Shown here: positions 59,431-64,000 of the stretch, one piece after another
Layout of the letters: every line of letters starts with the position of its first letter
How positions within the stretch are numbered: the first letter of the stretch is position 1
Assembly (NCBI RefSeq): GCF_043290135.1
Contig: NC_134702.1
Coordinates: 81,269,317-81,333,316 of the forward strand
Origin: Rhipicephalus microplus
Lineage: Eukaryota; Arthropoda; Arachnida; Ixodida; Ixodidae
Length of the DNA stretch: 64,000 bases
Direction: 5' to 3'
Translations under genes and position numbers: made by a program
Notes under the pieces: generated by a model
Told to the model about the DNA's origin: nothing
Seen by the model: only the letters and a program-made list of their open reading frames with translations
Databases searched by the model: none

Positions 59431-60223
59431 CGAAACATCTTTAACCGGACAGCCCCTTATCGTTTTAGCAAAGCGTGGGAAACATCCACCTTTTCGTGCA
59501 TAGTGTTGCATTTTCAGCGCAGCGTGATAAACACTGCGGATTTTGAAATTGCGTATATGTGCATTTTCAAGTATAAAGAAAGGCACCACCAAATAATAAC
59601 GTGTGGCATATTGCGCCCCAAATATGCGTAATATTTGTTATTATTTGCTCGATAATATAGACAAGTATGAACACAAGCACCACATCAATATGGTTGGGCG
59701 TTGAGGAAGGACTTTGACGTTGGCCTGGTATTTGAATTGTAACGGTTGACATACAAAAACACAAACAGACAGACCGAATTTCTGCGTTGAAGTATCAAAA
59801 AATACTACCGTCTTCAAAAATTCTACCAGCTCTGCTTCAGAGACACCGAAAAAACAGATGCTAGAGCAGGCCCTTCGTCACGCTAACGCACGTCTTTCTG
59901 ATATGTGTTATCATGGCTCTTTAGTAAATACTCTGAGCTTTATTGCATTTTGGCAATACCACTCTTATACACAGGTTTACAAAAAAAGCTGTGTAGCTTT
60001 AACTGTACCGGCTCTAATGTTCACAGACCTTGACTGGGGTCCGTTACAGCACACGTTATAGCACGTTGTCTGTTGAACTTATTCTTGCACGTCTTCGACA
60101 GAGGACATTACAGCTCAATGCGACCAAGAAACTATTGAAGTTTTGAAAAAAATTGACTTGGGCAGGTGGCATTGATAGAGATGTCGCGCACCACACCACA
60201 GTTATGGACTGCGACTGACTGCG

Positions 60224-60230
<7 letters not shown>
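59431..60230. other. Anonymous intergenic sequence
   Basis: No gene or structured repeat identified. Confidence 0.35.
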
Positions 60231-60286
<56 letters not shown>

Positions 60287-60300
60287 GCGTGCGTGCGTGT
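60231..60300. repeat. (GT)n microsatellite
   Basis: About 35 units, with GC interruptions near the right end. Confidence 0.97.
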
Positions 60301-60430
60301 GACGGGGCTATCCTTTTTTACTCTCTTTCGTCCCCTCTTTCAATTTCCTCGGTCCTCTTCTCATATGTAGGCTAGCAAACCTGTTATTCTGTTATCCCCC
60401 ACCCCCTACAGTTTCTTTTCTACCATTTCT
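60301..60430 (+). mobile_element. Probable LINE 3' tail fragment
   Basis: A C/T-rich stretch, then GTAGGCTAGCAAACCTGTTA and more pyrimidines, resembling the tail module at 5098-5135. No target duplication found. Confidence 0.4.
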
Positions 60431-63163
60431 TCTCTCTTCTTACAATACAGCATTCGTTTAGGATGCTCTGAAACGTTGTATCATTGCTTCTCACTAAACA
60501 CTCTTCACTAAGTTTCGAAGTGGAGAGTGTAAGCCACGTTATGGCAACGGCAAAACTCTTTATTTCTTGGTCGGAGTTGTGTGCAGTGAAACTAACCCAA
60601 TTTCTGCGGCACACACGCTTTGATGATGATGATAGTTTTCTAATAGGTCACACAAATTTTTGCAGTACATAATTCTTGCCTTCAAATTTAGTGGACCAGT
60701 GCTTAGTAGTGGGATTCACCCATGTATGTGGCGCATACTTGTTTATGATGCCCGCAACTGCTACCCTGGACACAAACGGCTTGACCGAGAACAGTATCGC
60801 TGCTAAAATTGAAACCACTTGCACTAATGCGAAACGAAAAGCACGACATTCAGATCCCTTCCGCTACTGCGAAGATAGAAGTCAACGAAGCCAGCAGATG
60901 CTGCTGCACATTTTGAAGCGACGACTTCACGCCATTTTCGTGCCCATGAGCACTTCTGTGCTCTTCGGCGCTCCTTCTATTGCCGCATTTCTTCCTCCTA
61001 TAGCGAACGACAAGATTCCGTCTAATTGCGAGCACAAGTGGCAACTGCTGATCACAGTGCTAGTTCGATCTTCAAGTCATGAGACAAAGGCGACAACGGC
61101 TGGTGTTAAGTACCTTTCCGAGTGTTGCGCCCCTTGTGAAAGAGGCATCGCCGGCGGTGAGGGTTGACAAAAATTAGAACAGTCTCTTTAGTATTCCCGG
61201 TATTTCGATAACGCAAAGGCGTATCGTTATACCGAATAGCGTGTGCTGTAGCTGCCACCGTGTCGAGTTGTGCCAGTTGTGTCAGCCCCCCCCCCCCCTA
61301 AAAATTGCTGCGGATTGGCTTGGCTCGGTTATTCAAGCGAAAGCTTGTTATACTTGTTTACCATCGTAGCTGAAATGCGCTTTTCCAGAAGAACAATATG
61401 GCTGGTCGAACGTGCCATTCTGAGAAAGCTCACTTCGTCGTTACTCCAGCTTGTCGCTGTCGTCTTTCTGCATCCTTCTCCTGACGTTTAGATCACAGAT
61501 GTTCTCGTTCTTCACTCATATCAGTCTGCCACTTTGTGCGTTGGTATTCACGTTTCCGCTATAACTCATTAACAAGCCGAGGAACATCCACTGTATGGTC
61601 CGACGCCGCTTGCTGTTTTGACCACTGGAAGTGCCCAGACTACCTATGCACATACAGACCAGCGTCCTTTCTTCCTCCATTCATAGCGTGACCCTTGCAC
61701 AGATGATGAAGTGGCACTAGCCCAGCAAGGCAGAGAGAACAGAGAAAGGCAGTTTACGTGGTTAGTGACTGGAGACTACTAACGAGGCAGTTTTAGGCCT
61801 TCTAGAAGCAATCGGAGCAGTGGCGGTGGTGCTGGGTCACGTGGTATCACTTTGAGGTCAAGCGGCGACACGCGGTGAAACTCGCTCTACTAGGGCAGTA
61901 AAGGTTTCGCTTTACAACACGTATTCTATGTCCTCCGAGATTCCGAGAGCACCCATTGTCACTGACGAGGCCTAGAACATTAATTATTGTTGCATGTTTC
62001 TCAAAAACAAAGCCGAATCGACACAAATATTTTGCTGTTGAATCTTAAGGACTGTTGCAGTGTTGCGTGCTACAGTGAAACTTGAGTAGATTCATAAGCA
62101 AAGCAAATGAAATCATCAGTTGCGAACTACCGCTAAAGAGCGTACGACGAGCATTAGACAGATTGAAGGTAGACCGCGATTGCTCTCGGCGGCATGGCCA
62201 TGTATCCCGGGTGCACGAATGTCTGTTTCCCACCCAGTATTCCTTTATACGCAAAGCATTTTGCCTATAGCGGTGTGCCGGAACGCTATCGTTGTATGCG
62301 TTGTTTTGTCAACGGACGTCATCTACCAGAGCCTATTCATGTATCGACGTGGTGCAAAAATTGCTCCATACACACCACTACGCCCAACAAACAAAGGCTA
62401 TTGATCATAACAAGTCTTTCTTAAAGAAAGTTGTTTTTGTGTAGCAATTTTTGTAGTTCAAAGTACTGCGCTCAATGCAGCTCCACGTCTGTGAAACCTA
62501 AGGAAGTGAGCAGCACGGACACCCCGCTATTGCCGTTTGTAGAGTTCTCCTTGCTCCGCTTACCACACCGTCGATGACGTCAGTGTGTGAGGTAACCACG
62601 TATCGCTTCCACGGTACGAGTAAAATCCTGTTGAGAATTTTCACAACTCACAAACTCGGGTCGTGACATGGCCGCTCCTTTCTGCAGTGCTTTATCGAGT
62701 TCCTGCTTTTTACGGCAGTTCAGATGCGTGTCGTCTGCAGCGATTTTCATAAAGTTGACTACCCCTTCAATTACACGTGCTGGTGAAAGGAGTAATTTTA
62801 CGTTTGGCGAGGCAGTGACGCCCTCTCTAGCGCGACGCCGGAGTAAGCAGCCTGTTTAGAAAACCATTTTATCAATATCAGGTGAATTGTTGACCTTTCT
62901 GTTCCTTTAGAGACAGTAAGCTCATTTTTATTGCGTTTTGGTGCATTTCCAGCCTTGTTCTAGGCGCTTATTTGCCACTTGATTTTGCAGGTAATGATGC
63001 CACATCAGTTCCGAGGATAAATGACAAGTAGGGCCTTTATAAAGCCACGCTCTTATAGTTTTAAAACTTCGTGGCGCGAAGCGCGCAGGTAGCGTCAAGC
63101 CAAACTCCCGTAAACGCGTCCAATCTGAACTGTCTCTGGTTAATGTACCGCTTCAGCATAAGG
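60431..63163. other. Anonymous intergenic sequence
   Basis: Frames at 60676-61167 (163 codons, non-ATG start) and 62194-62424 (76 codons, two CxxC pairs) are the most gene-like, but neither shows a domain I can name. A poly-C run lies at 61287-61299. Confidence 0.4.
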
Positions 63164-63388
63164 CTGAGCCACCGGGCTGTTGCGGTGCTCGGCTGCTCAC
63201 TCGAAAGACTCGGGTTTCGTTCTTGTCGCTGCGGTCGAACTCCAATGGATCCAAAACGCTACAGGCCAGCGTAACTCTTAACGTCTGTGCAGGTTAAAGA
63301 ACTCAAAACGGCTTGAATTTTACTAAATCCTCTGTTACGGCGTTCGTAAAAGCCTGAATTGCTTTCGGTTGTTAAATCCCATCAACCA
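63164..63388 (+). mobile_element. Diverged tRNA-headed SINE related to Ruka
   Basis: The head GAGCCACCGGGCTGTTGCGG with GGTGCTCGGCTGC and ACTCGGGTTTCG is tRNA-like. The body GCAGGTTAAAGAACTC and end TTACGGCGTTCGTAAAAGCC, TTGTTAAATCCCATCAACCA match the Ruka body plan (CACGTTAAAGAACCCC; CTACGGCGTCTCTCATAATC; ACGTTAAACCCC) with many changes. Confidence 0.6.
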
Positions 63389-63644
63389 CTGCCAATATTA
63401 AGTCTCTCTTTGCTAGACGAAAGGGCCTGAAAGCGCAGGTTAAGAGGGCTATATCTTCTGGTACATTGCACTAGGGGATTTCGGTGACCAGCTCGAAGTG
63501 ACTCTAAACAGTAATTGTTTAGTGTCTTGGATATTCAAGCCATTTTAGCGTAAGGATGGCCAAGTGTGTGTGGTGAGGCAATATGACAATCTTAATACGC
63601 ACATCAGGTTGTATGTGCTGATAGCCATCGGCAAGAAACTAAAA

Positions 63645-63775
63645 GCAAGAGGTCACGGATTTGATTAGGGGGAAGTTGGTCGCATTTCTATAGGTGCAAC
63701 ACAAAGAGCACCCGCGTGAGCCTGTAGATTGAGGTGCGTGTTAAGGGAGCTCAGGTAGTATAAATTGATCTGGGC
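63645..63775 (+). mobile_element. Second diverged SINE fragment
   Basis: GGTCACGGATTTGATTAGGG resembles a B-box region. GAGGTGCGTGTTAAGGGAGC, TCAGGTAGTATAAATTGATC and GGGCTC follow in the order seen in the SINE body (GCACGTTAAAGAACC; CAGGTGGTCGAAATT; GGAGCCC). Confidence 0.5.
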
Positions 63776-63883
63776 TCACACACCACACCATTCTTTAAAA
63801 GAATATCGCACTTTCGCATGCTTGCATCCTTGAGCTTTACGAGCACAAGCGCAGAATAATGAATTATAGAGAGCTAGGCTATA

Positions 63884-63909
63884 TTGCTTGCTTGCTTGCT
63901 TGCTTGCTT
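63884..63909. repeat. (TTGC)n microsatellite
   Basis: Six and a half TTGC units. Confidence 0.95.
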
Positions 63910-64000
63910 ACTCACGATAATTGTTCACAACAATTAGTCCACACTTAGTGGCACGGTTAATAATTTAACACTCATAAACGTACAGACCTTGTCAGAAAAA

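Noticed and set aside
60676..61167. 163-codon frame on +
   Set aside because: Non-ATG start; composition and residues show no recognisable fold or signal.

Overview
This is eukaryotic genomic DNA from a hard tick (Ixodidae), probably Rhipicephalus or a close relative. The evidence is at least ten copies of a tRNA-headed SINE that matches my memory of the tick element Ruka, RNase H-bearing LINEs with pyrimidine-rich 3' tails, decayed Ty3/gypsy elements and long tetranucleotide arrays. I found no host gene that I can name, no genuine tRNA or rRNA gene and no CRISPR array. The window is a repeat-rich intergenic or intronic stretch. Genus-level placement is inference.

Layout: 1-5160 is an almost full-length I-group LINE on + (ORF1 with three CCHC knuckles; ORF2 with endonuclease, RT, RNase H and a terminal zinc knuckle). 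It is disabled by one frameshift and two nonsense codons. 5911-6289 is a 5'-truncated LINE 3' end with a 14-bp target duplication. 7751-8709 holds two SINEs in opposite orientations. 10154-15632 is a complete Ty3/gypsy element on - with 165-bp LTRs and a 4-bp ATAT duplication, whose gag and pol are broken. 18657-19210 is a compound (GACA)/(ATAC)/(GATA) array. 20938-35032 is non-coding DNA carrying SINEs, several terminal-inverted-repeat elements, a ~100-bp minisatellite and a LINE relic on - (31785-33185) split by a SINE. 33871-35032 is a 1.16-kb inverted-repeat element that contains a 5'-truncated SINE. 38091-38920 is an element flanked by TTAA whose right end has been tandemly duplicated. 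42124-42780 holds two SINEs side by side. 49152-56090 is a decayed LINE on -, split at its RT active-site motif by a 5'-deleted Ty3/gypsy copy on + (51209-54275), which itself carries a SINE at 51245. 56091-64000 is mainly anonymous AT-rich sequence with a (GT)n tract and two diverged SINEs.

How the parts relate: the LINEs would have supplied the reverse transcriptase that mobilised the SINEs, and the nested order gives relative ages (LINE, then Ty3, then Ruka). Every coding element here is inactivated. All eight nonsense codons I can place can be explained by C-to-T or G-to-A transitions, which fits slow mutational decay. The least documented material is non-coding: the inverted-repeat elements, the two-locus ~100-bp minisatellite and a microsatellite-linked dispersed repeat. 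I see no sign of a new protein-coding system.
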